Positions 48,092 to 58,035 of a stretch of DNA of 64,000 nt are shown in pieces. Each line of letters begins with the position of its first letter. The stretch's first letter is position 1. The position numbers and the translations under genes were made by a program. The notes below the pieces were generated by a model, which worked only from the letters and a program-made list of their open reading frames with translations, ran no database searches and was not told the DNA's origin. The stretch comes from Rhynchosporium graminicola (Eukaryota > Ascomycota > Leotiomycetes > Helotiales > Ploettnerulaceae). Where the stretch lies: the NCBI GenBank assembly GCA_900074885.1, contig FJUW01000023.1:456319-520318 (forward strand), in the 5' to 3' direction.

Positions 48092-48293
48092 TATGATAGC
48101 GCATAGTATACGTAGCAGATACAGGCCAGTATCGGTGCCTTAGGCATACCCTCCTTATATATATAGAAGGTGCAGACTCCTTTAGAGCTCTGCATCTTTC
48201 TGTTTCCTTCGTACCAGACTATATAAGATCGCTCTTAGCCTCCCTACTTGTTTATTCTTGCTTATATACCGCCTTGAGTCTTGTATCGTTATA
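48092..48293 (+). repeat. Element E 3' LTR
   Basis: 202 bp, the counterpart of 47000-47201. Confidence 0.88.
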
Positions 48294-48298
48294 CGTAT

Positions 48299-51200
48299 AC
48301 TCTTCAGAGGCTAGATCCATTCGAATTCGGTAGAACGCCTAGCGAATATCTAGTTTAGTAAATATCTTAGTAGTAGAGATTCTAGCTAGCGTTTTATCGA
48401 TTAATAGCAGTAGATATTAATCCTTCCTCGTGAGGTTATTAAGTGCGCGAAAGTCGATATAGAATCTTAGACTTCTATTAGCTTTCTTAACAAAAAGAAT
48501 AAGTATAGCGTATAGTACTTAAGAAGGTTTAATAAAACCTTTAGCTAAGTTATTAGTAATATACGCCTTAACGACTTCAAGTTCTTCAGCTGATATCTTA
48601 TATAAGGGAGAGTATTTAAAGTTCTTCTTAGCCCTTTCCTTAAGCTTAATTCAGTAATCGCATAAGCGATAAGGAGGGAGAATATCGCTAGCTTCCTTAG
48701 AAAAGAAATATACCTACTAGCTATACTCGTAAGGGATCTATAGTTCTGAATCTAATTCGCTTAAGCTAATAGTAAATTACTAAGCGGTTTTATAACGTTC
48801 CGTAAAGTCGATAATTAAAGATACGATAGTAGTATCGCGTTACTGAACTGCGATTCGGTTATTAAGAAGCTTATCTATCTCGTGAAAGGTAGTAGAGAAG
48901 ATCTTATTATTAGAAGACTTCTAGCGTTTATATAAGAGATAGAAAGCTAAGCTACTAATCGTATAAATCTCTAGCGCAGGAAGCTCTAGAAGAGGTCTGA
49001 GCACACGAGGTGATCTTTATCGCTTCCGAAATATCATAGTAGCTATATTTATACTTTAAGTAGCTTCTATTAAGTCGCGAGATAATATCCTAAGTAATTA
49101 TTAATCTATAGTATAAATTACACGAGTATAGTCTTATACGTAAGTCTTTAATATAGAGACTTCTAATTAGGGTTAAAGTAGAGATTCACACGGGATATAG
49201 GCGATAATATCGCTAAATCGTACGCACTTCGGCTATATATTAGTAGCTTCCCTAGAGTATAAAGACTTCTCTTTACTACTCTATTCTTATTCTTTAAGTA
49301 ATAAACACTTAGGCTCGTTATATTTATAATAAGTAATATAAACGCTAGAGAATGGGTCCTAACTAATCGGCGGTAGTAATAAAGGGTTAGTTACCTATAG
49401 AATACCCTCTAAGGGAGAGTTTTAGATGTTTTTATAGCTATAAGTCTCCCTAGAAGTGCGCTTCTAAGCTAGTAATAGTCGTTTAATAATAGAGATAGAG
49501 TTAATAATAGCTCGAAAATTAATAAGAGAGTTAGATACGCTTCGCTATTCCTAATACGCTTCATAGAACTAATTAAAGAATTCGTTTCGTTCGTTAGCAT
49601 CATATTAGTAGCGCTAGTAGGTAAAGTATTTAAGTAAGTCCTTAATCTCGATCAGAGAGCTATAAACATTACTAAGAGGAGTATATAATAGCTAAATAAT
49701 CTATAGTTTAGAAGAATCTAAGAGTACTTGATATTCCGAAAGCTAAGTCCTTCCGAGTATAATACTATAGTTTCAAAGAGTAATAATAAGAAAAGGAGTA
49801 AATACATAAACGCGACGATCTACTATTAAATTAAGTATCGTATAGTAACTAATAGTACTACTATTAACGCTATTAAAGCCTTTAATAGGAATTACGTTTA
49901 GTAGAGAGTAAATAGAAGGTTTTAAGAAGAAGGAAAGAGATTTGAGAAAAGAACAATTAATAAAATAGTATCTATTAGCTCCAGAATCGAGAAGTGCGAG
50001 TAGCTTATATAAGAGTCTATTCTTAGTAAGAGTAATACGTATAATAAACGATTAACTACTAAGAAGCTTCGTAAGGTTAAGATATCGCATATCTCGTATA
50101 CTACCTAGGAAGGAGTCTTTCCTTAGGCGTAATCTTTTACTAGTAGTTTAATATACTCTTAGGCGTCGTTATACGTTTCTTCGTCGTTATTATCTTCTAG
50201 CTCGCTATTAATATCGTTATTAGCGTTAATTATATTAATTCGATATAGAGTATTAGGTCGAGCTAACGATAAGCGTAAGTATAAGGTAGGCGTAAAGTAA
50301 TAAGGAGTATTCGCTAGCGATTATATATAAGGCGTATTATTTCGTGCAGAATATAGTACTTATTTACTAGTTATACTAATATTCTCGGGCGTAGGAAGAC
50401 TAATTTGCGGATAAGAAGAGGAGTTAGTACTATAGCGCTAGGAGGAGGTATTTATAGGGCGTTCCCGAGTCGCGCTAACCTTAGCCGAAGACTCGGAATA
50501 GTAGGTCTTTTCAATAAATTGACCTTAGTCTTTAGCTTATATAGCCTTAACGTATTCTTCTAGTGTTCTTAATATTCAGTACTATTAGAAGAGCTATTTC
50601 TATAGCTATATAAGTAGCTTCTCTTATAAGTCTATTTTCAGAGTCGATTAATTATTTACTCTAGCTTTACGAGCTAGCGTATAAAACTCGTAATAGAAAA
50701 TCAAGAAGGTCTACTTATAATCTATCTTTAGCGCGGAGTAGCTAGCTCTTATAGTTTATTAGTCGTATAGATTAGATAAGAAAGAGATAAGTTAAGTAAT
50801 CATATCGAGTGAATCGATTATACTACCTTCTTTGTTATATTCTAGTTCTAAGAATAAGAGTTCTAGGTAAGTTCTAGCTATCCTTTCCGTTTAGTTAAGT
50901 AACTAATCTTTATAGTAATCTTTATCGATAAAATAGCTAGAGTAGCGCCGGAGGGCGTTACGTATCTATACTTCCTAGAGTTTTAGAGAGTAGTCGATTC
51001 TATTAGAGAGCTTATTTAGAAGGTTCGGTATCTTCTCTATACGCGTAGCGTATAATATTAACGATATTCCTCTAGTAGATTATTCTCGATGACGATTATT
51101 AGGCGTAAGAGTAGCGTTATCTTCTTTAATTAATAGTAGTAGTATTATACGCGATTGAATATTATTAAACGATATAGACTTAGTAGAGCGCTAGGTAGTT

Positions 51201-51705
51201 AACTAGCGTAGTTCTAGGAACTCGTCTCGTAACTAGCGTAGTTCTATAGATAAGTCAGCGTTTAATTATCTCTCCTCCGCGAGCTTCCTTTCTGCCTCTT
51301 ATAGCTAGTAAGCGAAGTCTTCCTATAAGTTACTTATAGTTACTATTAATATAGGGGTATTATCGGGGAGGTTTAGCAACTCAGTAAGTTTATTAATTAT
51401 AATAGGAGTTAGAGAGCTTAACTCGGACGAGGCGTTATCGCGAGTACTCTCTACTATAGAGAGAAGTAGGTTATAGCGAGTATTACGAGTCGCCGAAGAA
51501 TAGGAAGTAGAGGGAGTCGGAGAACCGGTAGTCGATTTATCGGACTTAGGTTACTTCGGTTTAAGTACTATTCTTCAAGTTTATACTTAGTATAAGCCTT
51601 CTCTATATAGCGTAATCTCCTGCGTTTAGTAGCTCTAGGTATAGAGGTATAATATAAGTAGATATTTACTATCTTCCTAGACGTAAGTAAAAGAGTTATA
51701 GATAA
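48299..51705 (-). pseudogene. Element A gag and 5' part of pol
   Basis: Colinear with D 34740-38150 on the opposite strand: gag, protease, and RT up to the EEYT motif where E is inserted. RIP stops throughout. Confidence 0.82.
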
Positions 51706-51940
51706 TATAACGCTTACTCTAGAAAGGTCTCAAAACTACCTGAGTAATAAGACCTTATATTACTATGAATATAAAGTAGTAAGAATCACTTGAGAATCTA
51801 TAACTGAGGAGTGAAGAAGTAGAGAGAGAAGGGAAGTATATATATGAAAAGGGGCCCCTAAACTCTACTCGTATAATCTCGCTTAGCAGTAAGTGTTTCT
51901 ACTAATAGGGAGAGACCTCTAAACCTGACCAGTCGTCACA
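51706..51940 (-). repeat. Element A 5' LTR
   Basis: 235 bp; the copy nearest the boundary with F gag. Confidence 0.9.
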
Positions 51941-51945
51941 CTACC

Positions 51946-52910
51946 TTACTCTTCGGCTTCTCTCCAGCTATCGGTAAAGGACTAATAGAAAGGTCGATAT
52001 TACCTTTCTTACTCTCTTTCTTTAGCTTAGTATACTCTCTTGAGTAGTGACCTATTTTGCTGTAATTATAGCACTTAATCTTAGCTTTTGCGTTAGTTGC
52101 TTTTATAGCTTCCTCTTTAGTCTTCTGAATAATAGACTTTAGTAGAGACCTTTCTATCTCTGCATACTAGCTGACAATTGCTTCCTAGGTCAAATTTCCT
52201 CCTAATTCTAGTGATACTAGAGGGCTATGGAATTCTGAGTTATATACCCTTAGTACCTTAAATAGTATAGTTGTTTTAAGTATATCAGAGGGTATCTCCC
52301 GTATAGAGATCTCTCTAATCTCTCTCTATAAGCTAGTCAATTTACTAGTAATAGAAATGATATTATAGTCACTCCCTAAGGTAGTTTCAAAGCTTGAGAA
52401 CTCCCTTAGTTTAGAGGCTAGGTTCATAGCTGATACTAGTGCGTATATCTGCCGTAAAGCCTCCTATTGACCTTTAGCAGTAGGTAATTCTACTATTAAG
52501 ATTAATACTTATTAAGAATATATACTAAGTATTATAATATACGCTTCAGCGTTCTTCCTAGTAGACCTTGAAGGATCTACTACCTCTAGTACCTTAGAAT
52601 CTTTCCCTTTACTACTCTTCTTCTTAGGGGTTTCCTTAGTATTCTCGCCTAGTCCTAGGATATTAACCTATTCTAAAAGACTACTAGAAATACCTCTAAA
52701 ACCTATCCTAGGGTCACTATATCTACTAGGGGGATACCCTATACGGCCTAGGGTAGAGTATACCTTAATACTACTCTCCTCAGGCCCCTCTATTACTACT
52801 CTCCAGAGCTCCTTACTCTGTAGTAGTAACCTGACTTATAGTAACCAGACTCTATAATTAGAGCATATTAGCCTTACTACTCTCGGCTTCTCTCCTTCGT
52901 AATCACTCAT
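51946..52910 (-). pseudogene. Element F gag, RIP-damaged
   Basis: It starts at ATG 52910 (MSDYEGEKPRVVRL, a copia-like gag start). Stretches such as VRLLLQSKELWRVV remain readable, with stops at former Gln codons. The nucleocapsid knuckle at about 52031-52075 reads CYNYSKIGHYSREY, a CX2CX4HX4C motif with its second and third Cys turned to Tyr. It is interrupted by element A at 51945. Fewer mutations than in the gypsy elements. Confidence 0.85.
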
Positions 52911-53035
52911 ACTTCCGTGTAGTATAGTGATATACCTATTAGTAAAGAAGTAGTAGAAAAGGTACTAAAAGTGACTTTTGATAGTTCTTAAAAGAATTCA
53001 ATTTCAACGGTCTTATGCAGGTAAAATAACGCTGC

Positions 53036-53048
53036 GGGGCTCAGAACC
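53036..53048 (-). promoter_or_regulatory. Element F primer-binding site (half-tRNA type)
   Basis: Immediately after the 5' LTR end the minus strand reads GGTTCTGAGCCCC. It differs by one base from GGTTATGAGCCC, the site complementary to the anticodon stem-loop of initiator tRNA-Met used by copia and Ty5. The match to that type is an inference. Confidence 0.55.
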
Positions 53049-53194
53049 TGTTATATTTGAATTCGATGGAGGTTCAATTTCTATGGAAGGAAGTAGCTAT
53101 GGCCACAGGCGGTGGTTTTGTAGGGTTCTATGGTATGAATGAAGTAAGGGGGCTGTTGAGTATAGGTAGTGCTAGCAGTACAGTATACTCAACA
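53049..53194 (-). repeat. Element F 5' LTR, chimeric and shortened
   Basis: 146 bp on the minus strand: TGTTGAGTATA (53194-53184), then 83 bp (53183-53101) that are the reverse complement of the pol-tail/polypurine-tract/LTR-start junction, then the normal last 52 bp of the LTR (53100-53049). The TSD and primer-binding site are both intact. Compare the 305-bp 3' LTR. Confidence 0.85.
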
Positions 53195-53448
53195 AGAGGT
53201 ATTTCGTACAGGCGGCGTAGTTGGGATTGTCTGGTATCTGTCACTTCGGGCGACTGTTGTAGCTCTTCTAATGAGAGGGGTCTGGGAAGTGTAAAGGGCC
53301 AAGGAAATGGCCAGAGGAGTTGATGGAGAATGGAGCACGTGTCTGGACTCGCGAGCGCTTGACGGATAGTATAACGAATTTCAAGTGGTGTGAAGCGTAC
53401 CTTAAGCGCCTGAAGGAAGGCTTCTTCATTTCGAGGCATTTGGACCAT
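53195..53448 (-). pseudogene. Interrupted host gene, 5' (N-terminal) part
   Basis: From ATG 53448 (a second in-frame ATG at 53439 gives MPRNEEAFLQALK), the frame reads LEIRYTIRQALASPDTCSIL, a Pro/Trp-rich segment and QSQLRRLYEIP, and reaches the AGAGG TSD with two bases of a codon left over. The codon is completed at 12905, and the frame continues to TAG at 12566. It has normal composition, so RIP did not spread into it. The frame nominally runs on into the F LTR to 53128, but that part is transposon. The product of the intact allele would be 197 residues, family unknown. Confidence 0.85.
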
Positions 53449-53904
53449 TCCTCGCCGTTGTCCTTGTAAAGTGAGTCTGAAGATGGATCATTGGCATATC
53501 CGACGATTACGGGAAACAAGTCACGTGATCTATACGACTAGGCCCGTAATCGTATTGGTCGGTTTCTTATGTGGCCCTGGTTACTACTATTCTCATGCAA
53601 GCCCATCCTGCCTGTCCGTCTATCACATCACATTCCAACGACTCTAAGTCCCGAGTCACATCATAGGCTCACGATCTTCAAATCGTTGCTTCGGAAGCTG
53701 CAACCAAACCATCATGCCCAAACTGAGCCCTGTACAGTCTTGCCACCTCAACCAACACATGGTCTTCGATAGGACTGTATACAACGGTATCCCAACCTTT
53801 TGCTACCTGTCAGCCCAAAGACACGCCACATCGTCTATTTATCTCATGTAACATTGCTACCGCATCACTTAGATCGACCTCTCTGTTGGTAGAGCCGATT
53901 CTCT
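53449..53904. other. Intergenic region
   Basis: The upstream region of the interrupted gene. Nothing else is supportable in it. Confidence 0.5.
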
Positions 53905-54489
53905 TCAACTTTCTTGCCAAAGACCATTCCCACCTGGCAGCGCATACGACCAAATTCTTCCCTCGTCAAAGCACAATATCCTGAGAAACTGATTCCGAAG
54001 TAGAGGGAGACGAGGAGAACCAAATGCGAATCGTGACACTTTGTTGTTGCACCATTCGGGATAGTGCCCTTTTAACTTGGAAACCCTCTCCATAGCCCCC
54101 TGTAGCTTTTCTTACGTTTTCACTTGGTCTTCGATTTGCGGATCAAGGATGTAGTCGATATCTTCGGCGGCTCGGCGATTCTGAAGATAGGTAACTGAGA
54201 CGTACCCACCAACAGCAACAAGCCTAATCGGTGATACTTTTCTGAGATTCTTGGATTGCTCGACTTCTTTATCAAGATGTGTGAGAGCTGGTAAGGGTAT
54301 ATCAATCAATATCTTCGAGCCAGAGGGTGGATAATGGCTCGTACCTGTCTTGAGGACTGAGCAGAGCTGTGCGAGACTCCCTTTGGAACGACGGCGAACT
54401 TCCAACGATACAATCCTACTATCAGCGTGCTTAGATGGAGATAAGTATTGCAGGTTCCGAATAGGGAAAGAAATGTTCTTGATACTCAA
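53905..54489 (-). pseudogene. Nucleotidyltransferase-fold-like gene with one in-frame stop
   Basis: The minus strand runs from ATG 54489 with a 57-nt intron at 54344-54288 (GTACGA...TTACCAG) giving LCSVLKT joined to ALTHLDKE. Next is IRLVAVGGYVSVTYLQNRRA and EDIDYIL: the GG followed by DxD pattern of minimal nucleotidyltransferases, resembling a fungal family of uncharacterised NTase-like proteins. TAA at 54114-54112 stops the frame. Exactly the same frame resumes (EKLQGAMERVSKLKGHYPEW...FGSPRLPLL...RIWSYALPGG) to 53905, again like the C-terminal half of that family. No intron of viable length removes the stop, so I call it a pseudogene (or a sequencing error). The N-terminus may have a further exon. 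Confidence 0.5.
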
Positions 54490-55215
54490 ATCTCTCGCTT
54501 CAGCAACTTACGCTATCTTGATTATTTATAATGCAAAGGCAATAGTAGGGCGTCTAAATTCACTATGGACAGGCCACTCGTTGACCATTCACATGTTGCC
54601 GCCATCTATAGTTGGAGCTCGGGTTGAGAAGCAAGGTTAGTGCCAGGTCGGTAGGCCCATGAGAGCGGCTATGGGTAGGTACTGCAGAAGACTGCGAATT
54701 GCTTAGATCTATTCGCTCTCGTGCACCCCTCCTAGGATGACAAGACTTGTATCTACCAATCGCAGGTATTTTTGGCATCGGATTATGATGACAATCATTA
54801 CAAAGATATTTTTCAAGATCCTCCAACACAAACACGCAGTGAGGATTTCAGGTTCCACGCCGCACCAGCTACTGCTAAAAGAGAAGGCAGAATGACAACA
54901 TATACTGCAAGCCAGGCGTCACAGAGAGGCGCAGAGATTTCACGTATGAGTGAATAACAATAGAAGCGCAGGTAACAAGATGGCTGAAAGACAATCTTTC
55001 TAATGGTACAACATACGAGCGTCCTAGTCCAATCTGCCATTCCTCCATTGTAATTCGACGCTAATGGTTGTCACCGCACGCAATGATGAAGAATGCAATT
55101 ATTGATGCACGGACGATGTTCTGTCTACTACTAAAGGCTATTTCGGGGCGCATGTGATCGTGCTGTATGTTAGACTTTTAACAGAATTTAGGTTCAGGGT
55201 ACAGATAGCCTTTAC
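54490..55215. other. Intergenic region
   Basis: No coherent frame. Short overlapping open frames on both strands only. Confidence 0.45.
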
Positions 55216-55482
55216 TTAGTGAAGGAGAAAGTATGCTGCCTTGCGACCGTGATCATATCGAGCCTCAGTGCCGACCAAGTTATCGAGTCTGATTTTGCAG
55301 GAGGCTCTAGAATTGAAGGTGGTTCGTACACCGTCGTATGAGAGGTTGATGACATAACCTCTGCCGTTTGTTGACCTTGCATGGTAATCTCCTAGTTTCC
55401 AACTGGGCAAGCCGCTTTTGGTGCAGTCTACTCTCCAGAATAGCTTGTCAAGTGACCGAGCTCTTATAAGTGAGGCGACCAC
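55216..55482 (-). pseudogene. Possible fragment of a HET-family gene
   Basis: An 89-codon frame with LFWRVDCTKSGLPSWKLGDY, then NGRGYVINLSYDGVRTTFNS and ARYDHGRKAAYFL. The PSW-containing segment followed by TFNS resembles the middle region of fungal HET proteins, where PSWVPDW is typical. No HET domain lies upstream. Probably a relic; the assignment is weak. Confidence 0.25.
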
Positions 55483-56115
55483 GTCATGTGATTCTGAGTT
55501 GAACTTATTGCCGACAAGGGCGATCTGTTACCTCCGGTTCAGCAATATCCTCCACTGCCCCACTGGTCAATTGCACCTCGTTTTTTCTGGGGTAATCATT
55601 ATTCTCTTCAGCGACCCGACTGGGAAGACGAATCGAAGACTCCGATTGGTGTCCTAGAGCTAATAAGATTCCGTCTTCCTAATTTCACGTACTTCCTCAC
55701 TACTATAGCTCTCTATAAATCATTATTATATCAATATTCACATATCGATAACTTCTGACTAATCTCTATAATACAACTCTCGTTTCATAAAAGTTGTAAT
55801 GATCATTTATGGTAGTAGACGGGGTGGAGGTTGATGAAGCTACGTAGCGATCCGGAAAGTAATACGTACATCATCAAATTTCGTCAAAGGAAAGGAGCTA
55901 ATAGCTAAAAGAGAGGAAGCCCCTGTACTTGACAGGATTCCATTATTACATATGAGTTACGTGATATGTCACTGGAGTTCCACATTCTGCCAAGTAGTAG
56001 TCTTTCTAAACTTTTCTGATATTCAAGTTATTACATGAGATCGTTTCTTTACTGGACAGCTGGAGTTACTGCTCGTATACACCGTGAGAATTGGCCAATA
56101 GGAGATCCAATTAGC
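55483..56115. other. Intergenic region
   Basis: Moderately AT-rich; nothing recognisable. Confidence 0.4.
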
Positions 56116-56397
56116 CTACAGGAGAAATTGCTGAATTGGAGGTAAGACATCCAGCATTTGAGTATTAATCTCTATCTGGTTATTGACAGAGCCCTCTGTT
56201 ACTCCCCATATTTTCCGCAAGAGCTGCCGCGCTAGCTCACGCAGCCTCTTGAATGGTTCCAGTCTGACCCTTTTTGTGGCGAATAGTGGTGGATTTTCGA
56301 GTAGAGGCCTTCTAGCAGTTTTTACAACGGCATGTGTAGATTTTGTCGCCTGAGTGAGTCCTGCGATGTCGCGCACGGGGATTCGAGTCGCTGAATG
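56116..56397 (-). CDS. Possible terminal exon of an unknown gene
   Basis: The minus-strand frame is open from a TTTTTCCAG acceptor-like site (ending at about 56398) to TAG at 56116. It is basic and helical (FATKRVRLEPFKRLRELARQ, LLRKIWGVTEGS). I found no matching upstream exon in the low-complexity DNA beyond it. Could be a relic. Confidence 0.2.
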   Translation of the reverse strand, partial: HSATRIPVRDIAGLTQATKSTHAVVKTARRPLLENPPLFATKRVRLEPFKRLRELARQLLRKIWGVTEGSVNNQIEINTQMLDVLPPIQQFLL

Positions 56398-57012
56398 GCT
56401 GGAAAAATATGGCTAGACGTTGAGAACTCAGGCAATGATTATAGGCCTACCTTTCCACATTCCTCACATACACGCCGCTCTTCGCCTCTACGCATCCATC
56501 CTCATATCTACATCTCTTTAACACTAAACGATATCACTCATCTAAACCTCTTCCAAGAGCCTCGATGGACACCCACCCACCCCCACACACACAAATACGA
56601 AGCTGGATATCTACCAGCGTATACACATCCTAAGTCTCAAATCGCATCCAATACAAATATATCTCATCCCATCGTAACTCGTCATACCTCTCTCTATATA
56701 CCACTCACTCCCTACTCGACCCATCCCTCCACAATCACCAATCTCCTCATATCCCCTAGCCACAAGCCCTGCAAGGATCAATAGACTCGCCCTCCATCTC
56801 CTCCCTCTCTTCAGAACATGACCGATGCTTTCCTCCTCCCTTCTACCTCCATGGCATCCCGTCCCATCCCATTCCAAGACACGATATGATACCTATTGAC
56901 TCGCTCACTCCCTCACTCACCACGCATGCATGCATGCATATCGGCATATCGGCATATCATCATACCTAGAGTCCGTACCGCAGTTTAGCAGATATATGTA
57001 TATACAAGATCA

Positions 57013-57040
57013 CCCACTCACTCACTCACTCACTCGCTCA
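57013..57040. repeat. ACTC simple repeat
   Basis: About seven 4-bp units with one change. Confidence 0.85.
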
Positions 57041-57278
57041 CTTACTCATTCCTCACCATGCCTACCCTACCTACCTACCTTCCTACCTACATACCTTCCT
57101 ACCCTCCCTCCTTCCCTGCTTTGCTTACCTCCACCCACCATCCCCACATCCCACATCCCACCCACGCACGCGCGCGCGCTACATTCATTCTACGGATCGT
57201 CGAATACCTCCTACCCACCCAGGTAGTCTTTTTTGTTGGACGCCCGTCGTCGTGTCGTGCCGTGTCGTGACTGACTCA

Positions 57279-57301
57279 CTATGCTATGCTATGCTATGCT
57301 G
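57279..57301. repeat. CTATG pentanucleotide repeat
   Basis: Four and a half units of CTATG. Confidence 0.9.
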
Positions 57302-58035
57302 TAGTTTGTCTGAGAAGGGTTCGAGAAGATGGAAAAACCCGTTTTTTTTTGGTTTGAGTTAATGATCGATCACAGGAGAGGATGTTTCGGATAGTGTGAG
57401 CGAGGAAGGCGTGATTTCTGTTGTGGTGGCCTCTATCTATAGGACATGTTGAGCCGTCGTTTCATGGCAGTTCATGATACGTGCAGTCCGTGATAGACGA
57501 CGAGTTGATCGTCGACAATACCATAATGTCTTGATTATGAGGGAATTGTGTTCGGACTCCGATGCCGAAACGGGGAACAAACTCGATACAAAGAGACTAG
57601 CTGGTAAGTCAAGAGCAGAATAAAAATATAAGCTATTTTGGAGGTATTATTTTTTGAATTTCAGTATTATAGACATTAGGTATTTATCTTTTCCCCGAAG
57701 ACTAAAGCTAGCCAGCAAGTCACACCGCATCACGTAACTCCCCCCAAAGAGAAGAACCTCCAAAAAACAGGGCATTGATATACAACATTTCCCCCCCCCC
57801 CGTCGACCCAACCCAACCGTCAGCCGTCCACCATCCAATCATACAGTCATAGTGAAAGCAATTGATATTGTAATCATTTATGATTCCTTCTTCAAATGAC
57901 ACACATCAAGTGAGAAGGCCATGCATATAGTTGAACGGCCGTGAGTATTCATATCGCTGTTGCGACCGCACCTTCATTTATGTTGATGACCGGGAGCAAC
58001 ACCGACTCCGCGTCTCCGCCTCGGGATGAATACAT

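Larger units (their letters stand above)
47000..48293 (+). mobile_element. Element E: 1294-bp non-autonomous LTR element inside element A
   Basis: CGTAT TSD (46995-46999 and 48294-48298). LTRs of 202 bp are at 47000-47201 and 48092-48293. Polypurine tract AGAAGGGGG and stem-loop AGGCTCGAGGGCGAGCCT (48055-48072) precede the right LTR. The internal 890 bp hold gag-like text similar to C-family gag (AGATCTCTCGGATA is shared), and no pol. The second half of the LTR also resembles the C LTR (CTATATAAGATCGCTCTTAG and on to the end). E is therefore probably a deletion derivative mobilised by C-like elements. It is inserted in the RT domain of A between EEYT and TFRT. Confidence 0.9.
44078..51940 (-). 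mobile_element. Element A: Ty3/gypsy chromovirus, A/D family, minus orientation
   Basis: CTACC TSD (44073-44077 and 51941-51945). LTRs of 235 bp are at 44078-44312 (3') and 51706-51940 (5'). It carries element E at 47000-48293. Without E and its TSD copy it is 6564 bp, matching D. Its 5' LTR end CCTGACCAGTCGTCACA is unmutated. Confidence 0.93.
12911..53194 (-). mobile_element. Element F: Ty1/copia LTR retrotransposon carrying the whole nested stack
   Basis: The outermost insertion, flanked by an AGAGG TSD (12906-12910 and 53195-53199). The orientation is minus: 5' LTR at 53049-53194, gag start at 52910, 3' LTR at 12911-13215. Its own sequence lies in three blocks (51946-53194, 43432-44077 and 12911-16049), separated by elements A and B. 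With those and one TSD copy each removed, F is 5034 bp, a normal copia length. Domain order on the minus strand is gag with a CCHC knuckle, protease, integrase, reverse transcriptase and RNase H, which is the copia order (integrase before RT). F is RIP-mutated but less heavily than the elements nested in it. Confidence 0.93.
56398..58035. other. Low-complexity, CT/CA-rich region without genes
   Basis: Contains (GCAT)4 at 56924-56939, an ACTC array at 57013-57040, CTAC-rich text at 57060-57110, CGCG-rich text at about 57165-57178, a TATGC array at 57279-57301 and a C12 run near 57790. It ends with the 3' flank of the SUR7-family gene. Open frames here are simply low-complexity translations. 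Confidence 0.6.

Noticed and set aside
53128..53194. Continuation of the host-gene frame beyond the TSD (towards SPLTSFIP)
   Set aside because: These codons are LTR sequence of element F, including the inverted polypurine-tract block, not part of the gene.
56930..57270. Plus-strand frames rich in Thr, Pro, Leu and Ser
   Set aside because: Translations of ACTC and CTAC simple repeats.
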